From Saururus chinensis (taxonomy: Eukaryota > Streptophyta > Magnoliopsida > Piperales > Saururaceae): DNA of 64,000 bases. The position numbers and the translations under genes are program-made. Under the pieces are notes generated by a model, which saw only the letters and a program-made list of their open reading frames with translations, was not told the origin of the DNA and ran no database searches. The stretch's first letter is position 1. Every line of letters begins with the position of its first letter. The stretch is from NCBI GenBank assembly GCA_035235625.1, contig CP141140.1:13722685-13786684 (forward strand), read 5' to 3'. Below, piece by piece: positions 13,301 through 24,919 of the stretch.

Positions 13301-14275
13301 GAAAATTTCTGGTACTGGGTTGGATGAGGATTCCAAAAAAGATGGCAGGGAAGAGGAGGAAGATCCTGATGAGGATCCTGAAGAAGATCCAGAAGAGGAT
13401 TTGGATGAAGATCCAGAAGAGGATCCAGAAGAGGATCTAGAAGCAGACGTTGATGAAGATGAGAGCATGGAAGATGCCTCTCATGAGGCAAATTTCTCTT
13501 ACTCTGTTTTGATTTCTATGAATTTAACTTTATTAAGTACCCTGACCCACTCATCCTGTCATTCAAATGCAGAGGAAAAATGGAAATGTGACAGCTAGTC
13601 TGGAGGCTAAACTTGATACGGAGGCAAATGATGAGGTGCATGATGTGATGGTTCTCCACGAGGATGAAACAGGCAAAGAGAGAATAGGGAATATTGTCAA
13701 AGATGTCAAAGCAAATGAACACGTAACCAAAAATGAAGGTGGTGATGTGAGCGAGAAGAAAACAGATGCTGTGCATGAGGAGCCAGTTGTGGACAGTGAA
13801 CTGCTGCAGGTACTCGTAATCGTGGCTTATACTGGCATAGCCTTGTTCTTTTCTACATATGTTTCTTGTTTGGTTGACCTTTGCTTTTAATATTTTGATC
13901 AGGCATTTAGATTTTTTGACCGAAATCGAGTTGGGTACATAAAGGTGATTGAATGGTTATTTTTTTCCTTCTTTTTAAAAAAAATTGGAGTAGTTATTAG
14001 CGATGTGATAATCAATATGATATCAACTGTGACAGGTTGAAGACATGCGGTTGATCATCCATAGCTTGGGGAACTTCCTTTCTCATAGGGATGTGAAGGT
14101 TTGATTTTTGCAACTTTTCAACTCTTGTCTGATGCCATCTCATGTATTATAGAAGTTTTTATTCCTTTGTGCCTTGTTAATGTTGCATCAGGAACTTGTT
14201 CAAAGTGCTCTTTTGGAATGCAATACCGCAAGAGATAGCCGCATCCTTTACAATAAGTTAGTTAGGCGATCTTGA
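4367..14275 (+). CDS. RSA1: CCAR1/DBC1-like nuclear protein RSA1 (EMB1579)
   Basis: Twenty-two coding exons give 1,444 residues: 4367-4438, 4569-4763, 5032-5349, 5455-5481, 5572-5675, 5912-6637, 6753-6798, 7419-7511, 7617-7672, 7890-8001, 8372-8586, 9445-9508, 11163-11339, 11438-11468, 11552-12681, 12775-12849, 12931-13005, 13095-13487, 13573-13809, 13903-13944, 14036-14098, 14192-14275. Phases agree throughout. In order I see a Gly/Ser/Tyr/Gln-rich N-terminus, an Arg/Glu/Asp repeat (about residues 380-440), the conserved CCAR1/DBC1 core with the inactive Nudix-like region (about 480-735), a Lys/Glu-rich linker with KKKIIRKV-like repeats (about 745-1120), a helical block, an Asp/Glu tract (about 1255-1295) and a C-terminal EF-hand-like loop DRNRVGYIKVED. 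In Arabidopsis the homologue is a nuclear calcium-responsive regulator needed for salt tolerance and embryo development. The loop has Val at position 5 and Asp at 12, so calcium binding is uncertain. One intron, 13488-13572, starts with GC. Confidence 0.92.
9146..9250. mobile_element. Fold-back (MITE-like) element in an RSA1 intron
   Basis: This 105-bp segment of the intron 8587-9444 is a nearly complete hairpin. The centre GGGGCCCACTG pairs with CAGTGGGCCCC across a 12-base loop, and the outer arms (GGTGGAT..AGGCGGAAAAGCAG and its complement CTGCTTTTCTGCC..GTCCACC) extend pairing to nearly 48 bases per arm with a few gaps. It is much richer in G and C than the surrounding intron, which suggests insertion. 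I see no clear target duplication, so the family is undetermined. Confidence 0.6.
9772..10200. repeat. Three-copy imperfect tandem repeat in the long RSA1 intron
   Basis: The 1.65-kb intron 9509-11162 carries three copies of a unit of about 135-154 bases. Its conserved core (TTTTTGTCCAGTAAGAATG ... TTTGAGCTGGCCATCACTGTG) occurs at about 9772-9838, 9907-9969 and 10061-10130. The CT-rich spacers between cores also resemble each other, so the whole unit was duplicated rather than the core alone. No coding potential is seen. Confidence 0.75.
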
Positions 14276-15302
14276 TATGTCTTGTCTTTTGATTTTAGAA
14301 GCATTGATATGTTCATTGCTTGATTTCTCCTTGAGAACTATTGTATTTGGGCTTCAGTTCGGTCGTACCCAGTAATAACAGGGGCAAATTTTATTTATTT
14401 TATGTAATAATAGATAATATTGGAAATTAAGTAATTTCTCATATTTAACCACCTTCCAATGATTGATAAGATCTGTAAAATACGAACTTTTGTTTAGATC
14501 TGAGAATTCTGCTGTCAGCGACCAAACTATGTTATGTAGATTATTTTTTGACGCACTTGATTAGAGTAATCTTAATGAGATTGAAAGAATAAAGGATTAA
14601 TGTCTGTGTAACCTTCTTGCAGATGGGAATGATATTATTTTCTTCGAAGTTGTAGGTTTTTCTGTGCGTTAGTATTAGGATTAATTAGGGATAATTTAGT
14701 CAGTGACTTGTTGAGTTATTTTAATTACTACAATTGGGGCTTAAGGTTAATTGTTACGTCCATAAGGAATTCCAAGTCTATTAGGATTAGAATTACGAGT
14801 CTATAAATATGTAAAGCTATGCCTAAATTCAACAAGTTTGAAATGAAGAAAATAGAATTATAGCTTAGTTTAGCATTTCTTTATCCCAATTCTCTGACTC
14901 TCGCCTCCCCTTTTCCTTCGTTGAAGTTTCCCTTGTAGCCACGGGCTACAACATCGTCATGTTTTCTAGAAATTCTTAGCATTCATTCCAGCTGCTAGCT
15001 GTCTGTATCTACTAGTTGGATGGGGTGGAGCCGACTCATTATAGGTCTAGGTGTTTTTCAAAGCTAAAGATAGTGTTATTTGCTCTCAATTTCTGCATTC
15101 TCCAGTTAGCTGCAGAGAGGCTCACAAAGTATGTTTGGGCTCGTAGTGAAACCCGAGTTGGCAAATTGAGCCAAACAATGTAGGCCACAAAGGACGGAGT
15201 TCATATGTAACTAATTGAAGCGGATTTTAGCTTGTAACACTATCCTAATTTTCCGCCAATCTTCTTTGGTCCCACCCCACCTATTCTAATGCATAGCTGC
15301 AT
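14276..15302. other. RSA1 3' region and LTR-like intergenic DNA
   Basis: The first few hundred bases after the RSA1 stop presumably include its 3' untranslated region; no single poly(A) site can be fixed. From about 14665 the sequence looks like the U3/R part of an LTR: a run of TAGGATTAATTAGG and TAGGATTAGAATTACGAG followed by the TATA-like CTATAAATATG near 14802 and a leader-like stretch ending in CT-rich DNA. I cannot find matching ends or a second copy, so this is only a suggestion of a retroelement fragment. Confidence 0.35.
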
Positions 15303-15673
15303 TAGGGATGTCATTCAGGTCAGATATATTGTAAAACCCATTTTGACTTATTTTTGAATTCAATGTGAATAGCTATTCGGGTTGAATTTGAGTTTATCAT
15401 TTCTTAAATGGTATCAGGTTTGGGTTTTACAAAACCCGACCCGAATAAGGTTATAAATATAAGCTTTTTATATTTTTTTTGTATTTTAAGTTTGAAAACT
15501 CGACCCGACCCTAATGGGTCGGGTTTGAGTTTTTAAACTTAACCCGAATAAGTATTCGGGTCAGGTTTAAGTTTCTAAATTTAACCCAAATAACTATTTA
15601 GATCGTATTCAAATTTACCATTTAAACGGTAACGGATTTGGGTTTGACAAAACCCGACCTGGTGACATCCCTA
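15303..15673. mobile_element. hAT-type MITE, family A, copy 1
   Basis: The ends are TAGGGATGTCATTCAGGTC and, inverted, TAGGGATGTCACCAGGTCGGG. Flanking 8-mers AGCTGCAT and ATCTGTAT match at six of eight positions, consistent with a hAT target duplication. The interior alternates CGGGTTT/AAACCCG motifs (AACCCGACCCG, ACCCTAATGGGTCGGG) in both orientations, giving high self-complementarity. The copies at 62065-62407 and 58850-59052 share this interior. It has no coding capacity. Confidence 0.8.
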
Positions 15674-18662
15674 ATCTGTATAGTAGCCAATTTCATGTGT
15701 TTTTTTTTTTTGGGGCTAAAATATTCATTGCATGCTCGAGAGGACCATACACCGTGAAAATCATCCGTCAGGATTTCCAGCATAAAAATTTGGAGATTAC
15801 CCACCCACATACATGCCTGTTTTTTTTGCAACACCGCATAGATAGTCGATGTCCCTACATCATAAACAGCGTGGCTATACCAGCCCACTCTGCCCTGTAT
15901 CCCCCTCTCTGAAAATATGGGTGTACGGAATTCTCAAATAACTGTTATATTGAACATTTCGCGAGGAAGTGCAACGGGGCCCATATTACTTTGGCAGCCT
16001 GAGAATTTTTTGCAAGAAAATTTGGTGGTTGGCTTCCAATCCCCCAATATGTTTGGCCGGTTGCAGCTTATGTTTGCCTTCCAACAATAGTGTTCTTGCT
16101 TTTCCCCGGCCCCAGCTGCTCTTCTCGGCGCTGGGCTTGTTCGGATGGAAGCTTTACGCACATGTCAAAGCAGTTGGTAAGGATTCTGGTGCTAGCGAAA
16201 CAAACTGTTAACAAGGATAGCCTATTTGAGCTTATCTGAGCATGTTAAATTAAGAAACTAGAGAAGAGTATACACGGGTAGTTTTCTTTAGCCTTCTATT
16301 TGACATGTACACGAGCAAATTGACATAAATATTTATGATCAAAACAAAAAAATTTGTTGTTATTTCCTCATTAGAAATAGCCCGAGCGATTGACATGTTT
16401 GAACGTCGAATGGGGACAGTTTCCGATTATCAAACGTGATCGCATTTTCATCTGCTAATTTTTGGGGAATTGGATGATGTTGGATTGCTTGACGTATTAA
16501 ACTTTTGCACATTTCAATTTTTATACATGAACGTTTTTGGACTGCGTCTTTGTCTTCATCTGGTAGCTGCTATCTCCTGTGCATTAAGCGTGTCCGACTT
16601 TATTACAAAAAAAAAAAAACGTGTCCGACTTGGCATGCAAATCCAAACAAGCAAGCTGACTTCACCATTGTACCAATTTTTTTTAAAAACTGACTCTTTC
16701 ACCTTATTAATACACAAATAAACAAAAAAATCAAGGCACTTGCCACAGGTCCCGCAGAATTGTCGAGTCTACTGATCAAAGGCACAGAAAAGCCAGATTT
16801 GGATTTCGGGATGGCTGCAACTTTAGGAAAAGCTTACTTTTCTTCCCCCGATTGTGGACCACTTGGAAAATGAACATCATCTTCGTCATCATCACAACAA
16901 AGTTACAGACAATGAGAAAGAAGGGCAGGCTCCGTGCTTATCGATGAACTGAGAATTCTGTACTGCTTGGACATGAATCACAATTAGAGAAGTTATGCCA
17001 ATATGAGACGTCTCGCTGGGCAACAAGGATGTTAAAACAAAGAGCAACCAACAATTGCTTCCCTGCCAGTTTCTTCAATGACTTGTACAAAATTTGGACA
17101 AGTTGTTGACAACACGTTCATGCGATTATACTCTCCCCATCCGTGTCTCCAATCACAGGCCTTGAATGCTGGTCGTGCTCTCGTTAATGGCAGATATGAT
17201 CTTGGTGTTCGGCCCTTCTCTTATAACTTCATTTCGGCCTCTTCAAAGCCCTGTTCCGACCAAGTGGCTACTAAACTACAAGACAGGAAATTGTTTTGTC
17301 TTGTAGAAAGGTGGAGTGACTCGTTCAACTGATACGAAAAAAGATTGTCTAAACGAAGAAACTCCAATCAATCGGGACTTGAGGCGTATCTTCACCAAAA
17401 TTAAGGTGATCTAAAAAGAGCGGGAGACCAAGGGTCAATAACTGACCAACGATTGATTGAGACTATCAAAATGAAGAAGAGGAACAATCCATCAGAACGG
17501 AGCTCACCTTGGAAAGAAATGAAATAGTGAAACCAATCAGAGTGGGGTTGTGGGTAATCAAAGAAATCGAGAGAGTTACATGGAGAGAAGACAGGAAAAT
17601 GAGGAAGAAGGCGGCATCCAACAGGAAAAAACTACAGGCGGTGGGTGAAGAGGTCGGCCACAGCTTCAGCAAGGCAGAGCAAGATGCTACATAGTAGCGA
17701 GACGAATCCAAGACAGCGAATCAGACAAGGCATAAGCCGCTCAATTCGATTCAATCAACATACAAGTCTAGTTCCTTTCGTTAGGAACTGCTGGAGCTGA
17801 CACCCTTTTTATTGTGCCTCTCTGGCTGTCAGTTCTCTTTATCCATAAACTCCGTTTCAAGATTGTCTTAAGGATAAAGTTAGCATGATCCTCCACATAT
17901 TAAAAATAAACGTCACGTATAACGTGCGCCGTCGAATTTTAATAGAAGTTTCTATTCACGTATAACGTAAAAATAAACATCAAGATTTTTCTGAATTTGA
18001 TCAAAACTTGAAACAGGGATTTGATGTACAAAAATAAAGTAAGAATATTATATTCTAGTTTTAATATAGCAAAAAACATATACGTAATAGTAGACAATTG
18101 ATAATAATTCTACTTACACTTTCGTATTAATTATAGGTCGTACAATCATAATCGTGTGGCCCAAATTAGTATTAAAATTTTCATTTGTTATCATTTAATC
18201 CACGGCTAAGCTAAAGAGGAAAACTTATGCTAACGCACTATTGTCATTGACTATGAGATCATTATTAGGAGTAATTTGATATTCCTCTCACTTTATTAGA
18301 CTTTAGACGACAAGGCCTAAGGGTGGATTACAGTAAAAAGAAGGGTGTAATTGTATTATTATTAATATAAGGGGTTAGACTAATAAATCTCAACGCAATT
18401 TGACGTACATCGTTTCTGATGAAGGATTATTAAAATATCTCTCTTTCCTGATAATTCCCAACCATCGATTCTTCTTCCTCGGAGCTCTCCTCTCGTGGGG
18501 GCCTCCTTATTTGACTGACTGGAACTTAGTAAGAAACAATCCGGGATATATCACCATTTTTTTTTCGCTTCTTTTATTTTTTGCTTAAAAATTCGGCTTC
18601 CATTTGTAGGCTGATTATTTTTGGTATTCGTCGCTCTTCTTCTTACCGAGTGGTTCCCGGCC
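15674..18662. other. Intergenic, no gene recognised; promoter of the next gene
   Basis: Open frames of 60-85 codons occur on both strands but none resembles a known protein, and homopolymer runs (T11 near 15700, A12 near 16608) break the sequence. The last 200 bases, CT-rich with TTCTTCCTC and TCTTCTTCTTACC, are probably the promoter and leader of the gene starting at 18663. Nothing else is supported. Confidence 0.5.
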
Positions 18663-21445
18663 ATGGAGTCGCTGACGCCGAGCGCCTCGCCCTCGATCTC
18701 GATCGCCCGCCCCCCGGCCGGCACGAGCCGGCCGTCGACTCGTCCGAGTCGACTTGTCCTCGCCGCCTCCTCCCATCGTCCCCGCCAGCTTCCCTGTCCT
18801 GATGCTCGCCTCCGAACTTTCCCGACGCTTGGGCCCTCCTTTCCTGGCCCCAGTACGACGGGGAGGAGCTCGCGGCGGGAGATGGCACCATGCTGCACGT
18901 CATCCGGGGAAGGTCCGTCGTCGGAGGGGGACGGTGACGACCTGGAGAGGGCGCTGCGCATGGACGGGACGATCCCGGGCAGCTCCGGTGAGTTTGTCCG
19001 CCGAGTCTCCTCCCGCGCCTATGACATTCGCCGCCACCTCGAGCAGAGCATTGACTCCAGCAGCTACGATGGTACATAGCTTCCGTAGTTGTTCTTTATA
19101 AAAAAAATTTCAATTTTTGTTACTGATATTTGCTAGAAACTGTTAATCAATTCGTTGTATTTTTTCCTGAGCGTGGCTTGAATGCTTTCTGATCATGGGT
19201 TCGATTCCGCATGATTCATTATGTGAGTTTGATGGTTTTTTATTTATATCGAGTTTTGATTTTTAAAAGGCCAATTTGGATCCGTTTAGTGTCTACCTTT
19301 TACTTATCTTTTATTTTTCTACGGTTGTTTGAGTAACTATTCGCCTGCCTGTTATGTTTATGCCTTTCAAATAAAAAATACAAAAACTGAATTTACGTAA
19401 ATGGCTATTTCCCTGTTTTACTAAAATCCTCTTATTTCTAGTATTCCTCATATCTTTTCTATAATTATTTTTTGTTGTTAAAATATTTTATTACTTTGTA
19501 TCCAGTACTGGAGAACAATCCATGGAGGGAAGATTCAAAGCCTGTTTATGTGCTCACCCAAAGAGAGAATCAGTTGTGTACTATGAAAACGAGAAGAAGT
19601 CGCAGGTCAGTTCATTTTGTAGGTATTGGATTCGGTTGCGAGCAGAGTAGCACGGTATCTTCAGGATGTTGCAGCTGACTGCGTTGTCTATTTTGCAGTG
19701 AAGTGGAAAGGGAATTGGGACTTCTATTTTCCAAAAGCGGAAAATGGAGACCAGAAGTGGGAAACAAAACTAAACAATCGAGAGCTGGCACGAAATTTCA
19801 TATGCTGGTTGAGGATATAAGGGAAGGAGTTCTTGTAAGCATCTGCAACCTCGACTGTAATCTAAGCATGGGAAGAATACCGGCTTTGTTTTTGTTTTAC
19901 TATTATACCGTGATCGCTATAATCTCAAAACAAACACAACAAGTATACAGCTTTAGCTTTCCCGGATTCCCTACTCTCAATTCTATTTGACACGAGAATA
20001 TTGTTTTTAATTTGATGAAGATGATTGTTTGCCTTTTTATCTTCTTTTCTAGTTATTTAATTTTGGTATTCTATCCTTTGGTTGAGATTTCTAATAATAT
20101 GTGTAACCATTAATGTGGCCGTTTCACAGTTACTTTGAACATTGCCATTTCCTCATAGTTCAGTGATAAAGAATTTTTTTTAAAGGTTTCATTTCTAAGC
20201 ATCACCGGCACTAATCTTTTCTATTTGTGTTGATTCTGTTGTATCTGCAATGCTATTAGTTGTCCTACTCCTCTTCTGGTGCTAGGGTTTTAAGAAGTGG
20301 TCTCTTGCAAATAAATGAATTAAGAATTGTTTTAATGCTGCATACGAATCAACAAATGTAATACACTGCCAATGAACACAGGAAAGGATGACCAAGTTTA
20401 GTGACATCTTGCAAGATTGTTGAAGTTCATCTTTTGGACTATATCAATTGTAGTATACAGAGTAGTCAATTTTGGTCATATAAAAATATTAATTATTCAA
20501 CACCAACGCAGATAAAATGAGACAGTTCCTTCTATAGAATATAAAAACAGTAAATTTATAGGATAAATGATTGAATTCATGTTCATATCTGGACCTTTAT
20601 GCCATTTGCTTCGCATCAATTTTTTTCCATAAACTTTAAATTAAAATAAGTATCTGGAGGTCGTGAGCATTAGTAAGACACAAGATGTGCATGGTAACGT
20701 ATGTCAAAAGGTCTTTCATGTAGGTCGCTTCAATCTAGATCGACCATCTGTATTTAATTTCGTTGAGCTTTTCACATCGATTTATTCACAGCAAGGTGGT
20801 AAAGATTCTATAGTAGATCAAGTACGAATTCATATGCTTTTTAATGATTAGCATACCAGTGCGTAAGATTTTGGCAGCTTCGATATATTACCATTTTATA
20901 GCCAGATTATGTTTAGAAGTTAGATTATCCTATGAAGATACAAATTATATATTTTGTTTATTTGTGTCACATTTGTTATTCAATTTGAGCGTAATGAAAA
21001 AAAAATCGGAAGCTAGAAAATATTGTTATTGTTTTCTATTCATATCATTTTGCTTCATCTTGGTTCAATATAATCCAAAGTTAGAATGTTAAAATTGATT
21101 TGCCTGTTGATAACATGTGTACCATCTATGACAGGTGTTTGAAGACGAGCATGATGCCGCAAAATACTGTGATTTACTGCAGGGAGGTGGCCAAAATTGT
21201 GATGGAGTTGCTGAAATTGAAGCATCATCGGTAAGGAAGGTTTAGTTTAGAAGGTTGTATTCTAAGGTCAGCATATGATACTGAATCTGTATTTTGTTTG
21301 TGGACATGGCTGTAATCAGGTATTTGATATTTGCCGCAAGATGAGAGCCCTGGCTGTTCTGTTTCGAAGAGGACGGACACCTCCTTTGCCTGAAAGCCTC
21401 AAGATAAATCTTAGAGCACGCAAACGATCTTTGGAAGACCAATGA
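18663..21445 (+). CDS. Conserved plant protein of unknown function, 288 aa
   Basis: Five exons join in phase: 18663-19071, 19506-19605, 19699-19834, 21135-21230 and 21320-21445, giving 288 residues. Residues 1 to about 95 are a Ser/Pro/Arg-rich, probably disordered N-terminus encoded in markedly GC-rich DNA. From about residue 100 the protein is ordered-looking and matches a plant-specific conserved type I recognise by its blocks: RVSSRAYDIRRHLEQ, NNPWREDSKPVYVLTQRENQ, KFHMLVEDIREGVLVFEDE, AKYCDLLQGGGQNC, AEIEASSVFDICRKMRAL and the basic C-terminus LRARKRSLEDQ. No signal peptide or membrane segment is visible, and no enzyme motif. The start is the first ATG of the open frame, in the context CCATGG; an upstream in-frame ATG is absent. 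I cannot assign a function. The conserved blocks across all exon joins make the gene model firm. Confidence 0.85.
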
Positions 21446-23097
21446 AACTAATGCTTCAGTAATTGGGATTAAAGACTGTATGTTGTATATATGTCATATC
21501 CATCGATAGATGATCGAAACAATTCTTTGTTAGATGACCCAAAGTACTAATCGAATTGATACTGAAGAGAACACTAATGAGTTGTAAGAAAGAAGCAAGT
21601 TCTTATTAACTTGATCTCCACAACCTTGGCAATCTGCTGATAGCAAAACGTCACCTAACTTTATGATAGCATGCCCTCACGATTTCCTTAAGTGCAAATA
21701 TCCTCATTAGTCCGAATATCTAAATGGTATACAGTTGTTTGGTTCATTTGGCCTGTAACTGACAATGCCACATTCTGCGGAAGTTAGAAAGGGAAATGCT
21801 ATACATCCCTACTTACGACCCGTTATATAAAGAGTCCAAATAGGTAAAGTAGGGGTTAGGTGGCTTTTTAAAAACCCACCTTCAGGCGGCTCCCAAGTGC
21901 CTGGGCATCTGTTAACCATTCCATTATATAAAACTAACGGCAATAAGTTCAGTTTTTTTTACATGAGTCCCACAAGATAGTCCTCTTAAAAACTTGTTCC
22001 TTCTCCAAGAAAAATTTCCTTTCCTTCAATCCAATCCCTGAGGAAAATGTGACTTCCTTTCCTTTTTCTTATTATATATTTTTTTCTTGCCTGCCAAACG
22101 AACTATTTGAGTTAAAGCAGGTCTCTCTAAACCCCCTAATTAGATTCCCCGCACAAAAATTAACTAATCTCACTTACCCTACCTAAACATTTGATGCACT
22201 TGTGTAGCTGGACCTTTAGATCTAAAGTTATGAATAAGTCATATTAGTAACCATAATCAACGATAAAGTTCTCCTAGCCTGTAGGTGGAATGCAAGTAGA
22301 GCACATATCTAAGAAACTGTCCCCTTCTTTCGCTGGGCGTTATAGAAAATGATAATTACCTAACAAAATTTTTAATACCTTTCAAGTAGGATTTCATTGG
22401 ATATAACATGTAAGCTCAATTGAGCTTTATGTAAGGTCTATATGTTCCAAAACTTAATTAGAAGATTTTGTTTAATAGATTTGTTGGGTACACATAACTA
22501 TCTCGACATTATAACCCTGCCTTCACCAACTTAACCCAGGGCTCCTTTTCAACCATCAGTTCATTGACGCCCTCGCTCACAAAAGCCTGTATTATTTATG
22601 TCTTAGAATAAGTTACTTAAATGAATTTCTTATTAATTTTTTGGTGAAAGAAGAAAATTACGCCTAGGGCATCTCTAACAAGAGCCAAGTCTAAAACGCT
22701 ACCAATTGGAATATGTACTAGAGCTGAAACTTTATGTGATTTTGGTATTGCATCCATTTTTAATTCTCTTTCCACTCCATTTAATTGTTCAGTTTATAAA
22801 AAAAAATATTCTTTATGTTCATTTTGAAAAATCAAGTGAAACTATCAAAATAGGACAGGAGGTGTAAATTTTATGAAATGCGAGAAGGGCCGGTCCAAAA
22901 AAAATTAAAGCTAACTTTTGGCACAAAGAGATGAACTTTTACTATAATATCATGCGACGGGAAAAAGCATGTTACAAGCTGTCTAGATAAGAGAATGACA
23001 AATAGGATAATTAATTTAAGACAAGCTTTTTTTTAAAATGAGACAATAAATATAAGATGAAGACAATATTACTTAAATAAAAATATACTCCCTCAGT
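21446..23097. other. Intergenic, no gene recognised
   Basis: AT-rich sequence after the 288-residue protein gene. Its 3' untranslated region is presumably within the first 300 bases. I see no protein domain, RNA gene or clear transposon ends in this stretch. Confidence 0.5.
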
Positions 23098-23345
23098 TCA
23101 ATATTAATAACTATATTTAATAAATTAGTACTCTTTCAATCCCATATTTATAGTTACATTTTAAAAAAAATAATGGTTTTAATTGAATGATGAAGCCCAC
23201 ATCTAAGAGAAGGAAAAAATAAATTTATAATACTCTTTTTCAAGTACTTAACTATTAAATTGAACAAAATGAAGCTATTAATATAGAACAAATTTTTTTG
23301 TCAATTTTTTGTCAAAATAGAGCTATTAATATAAGACGAAGGGAG
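23098..23345. mobile_element. Stowaway-like MITE, 248 bp
   Basis: The ends CTCCCTCAGTTCAATATTAATA and, inverted, CTCCCTTCGTCTTATATTAATA are flanked by TA on both sides, the hallmark of Stowaway (Tc1/mariner-derived) MITEs. The interior (AAGCCCACATCTAAGAGAAGG, AAAATGAAGCTATTAATAT) matches the copy at 41442-41643, so both belong to one family. No coding capacity. Confidence 0.8.
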
Positions 23346-24815
23346 TACTATATTTTTGTATTATTAATATCTAAAGGGATATAGTTTTACTATATGATGT
23401 TTACTTTGTAAATATCGTTTAGCAAATTTCGTAATCTATGTAAGCTAAAGAAAAAGTGTCGTAATTTTCCCATGAGCCGTGGATCGCAATTCGAGGCCCA
23501 CAAAGTTGAGGCAAGGGGGACGCAAATTTCAGCCCATTATACTGATAGACTAATAGATTGATATGGGCCTCTGGTTGTGGGAGTTCCTTCTACCTACTCC
23601 CCAACCTCACCTTTGTGGGCAGTACTATAGAATATGAAAATACAGAGCTTTATGGAGGAAATTGTATAAATATAATAAGGCCATAAAAAGGTTTCTATAG
23701 TCACTCAAAGCAACTATACAAGGTAGCTACTATCTAACAATAATAGATAGTAAAATAAACGTCCATTATAGATGCTAATCTATCTGGTACTAATTTTCTT
23801 AAATTAATTTTTTTCTAATCCGTAGTAAATTAACATGATCAAAGACTAGTCACCGGATCAGATTTGGTCATCAGTATCATCTTCCTAATGCCTCCCTTAA
23901 CCCAATGCTTAGTGAAGATGGGTATTAATTTGATAAATAGTAAATCCATGTCTTCAGCTTCAACTTCCCACAATGCTTATCACACACACAAAAAAAAGCT
24001 TCCCCCAAAAATGCACTTTAATGCATGTCCCCCTAAAATATTATTATATATATCTAAGACACGTTTTCTACACCGTCGGCATCTGGCTCTATTGGAAAGC
24101 TTCTGTAAAATAGCCGCTTCATTGCCTGAAGCATATGGATGAGGCGTCGCCTTGACAACACTTGTTATGTGATAGCAACATTGTAGCCAACGACATAGAC
24201 ATGGATGGACACTGATTTCAACGTAGCAATAAAGCGCCTCTCTCCTTATGAAGTAGCAAGCATTAAGGATCCACTTTTCCTTAAGTAGTGATGGAGATTG
24301 GGTAGGAGGACCACAAAGGAGCAAGGTCGGAGATGGAGCATATTCGTGAATCGTGAGAGAAGAGCTTTCACTTCCATGGAAAAAAGGATTATAAATCAGT
24401 GTCTGAAATAACATTGGTCTTCAGCATTTTTCATCGTCTTTAAAGTGATGCTTACATTTGTGAGCATATATATGCTTTATTGCATTAATGGCCATTACTG
24501 TAATTTTATGAGCGTACCAACTTTCTCCTCCATCTAAATATCTATTATCTAAAGGCGTCCAAATCATTGAGTTATAGTTTTCTTTAAAGACTTTTGCTAA
24601 ATTAAATCATGAATGTTATAATAATTTAATAGGATTTGTCTAACTTGACTAATTTTTATGACCAAGGCTTAGTGACTAATAGTAGAAAGTTGCCACATCA
24701 TCAAGAAAGTGGTGAATGAGAAACTTATAAATTGGATCTAATGAGTTTTTAGATTCCCCTCCACATATCCACTGGTAATATATTGTAGTCATAAAAATAT
24801 TTTTCAATTTGGATA
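23346..24815. other. Intergenic, no gene recognised
   Basis: AT-rich DNA. A 144-codon open frame on the minus strand (23980-24414) does not resemble any family I know and lacks domain features, so I do not call it. No RNA gene or element ends are seen. Confidence 0.45.
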
Positions 24816-24919
24816 CTCCCTCCACCCAATATTAAGTTTCTTATTTAATTTTTTTAAAATATATTAATTTTAATTATTTTTAAAAATTAAATAATAAACT
24901 TAATATGAGACTAAAGGAG
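24816..24919. mobile_element. Stowaway-like MITE, 104 bp
   Basis: The ends CTCCCTCCACCCAATATTAAG and, inverted, CTCCTTTAGTCTCATATTAAG pair almost throughout the element, with TA on each side. The interior is an AT-only hairpin (TTTAATTTTTTTAAAATATATT and its partner). It is a short, typical Stowaway fold. Confidence 0.8.

Noticed and set aside
13067-13491. Ser- and Pro-rich antisense frames opposite RSA1 exon 18
   Set aside because: They are mirror images of the Asp/Glu-coding GAT/GAA repeats on the sense strand.
19190-19225. tRNA-like T-arm, GGGTTCGATTCC, in intron 1 of the 288-residue protein gene
   Set aside because: No acceptor, D or anticodon stem can be formed with the surrounding bases.
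23980-24414. A 144-codon minus-strand frame
   Set aside because: No recognisable family, no conserved motif and no neighbouring exon; the cysteine-rich look is not arranged as a known domain.
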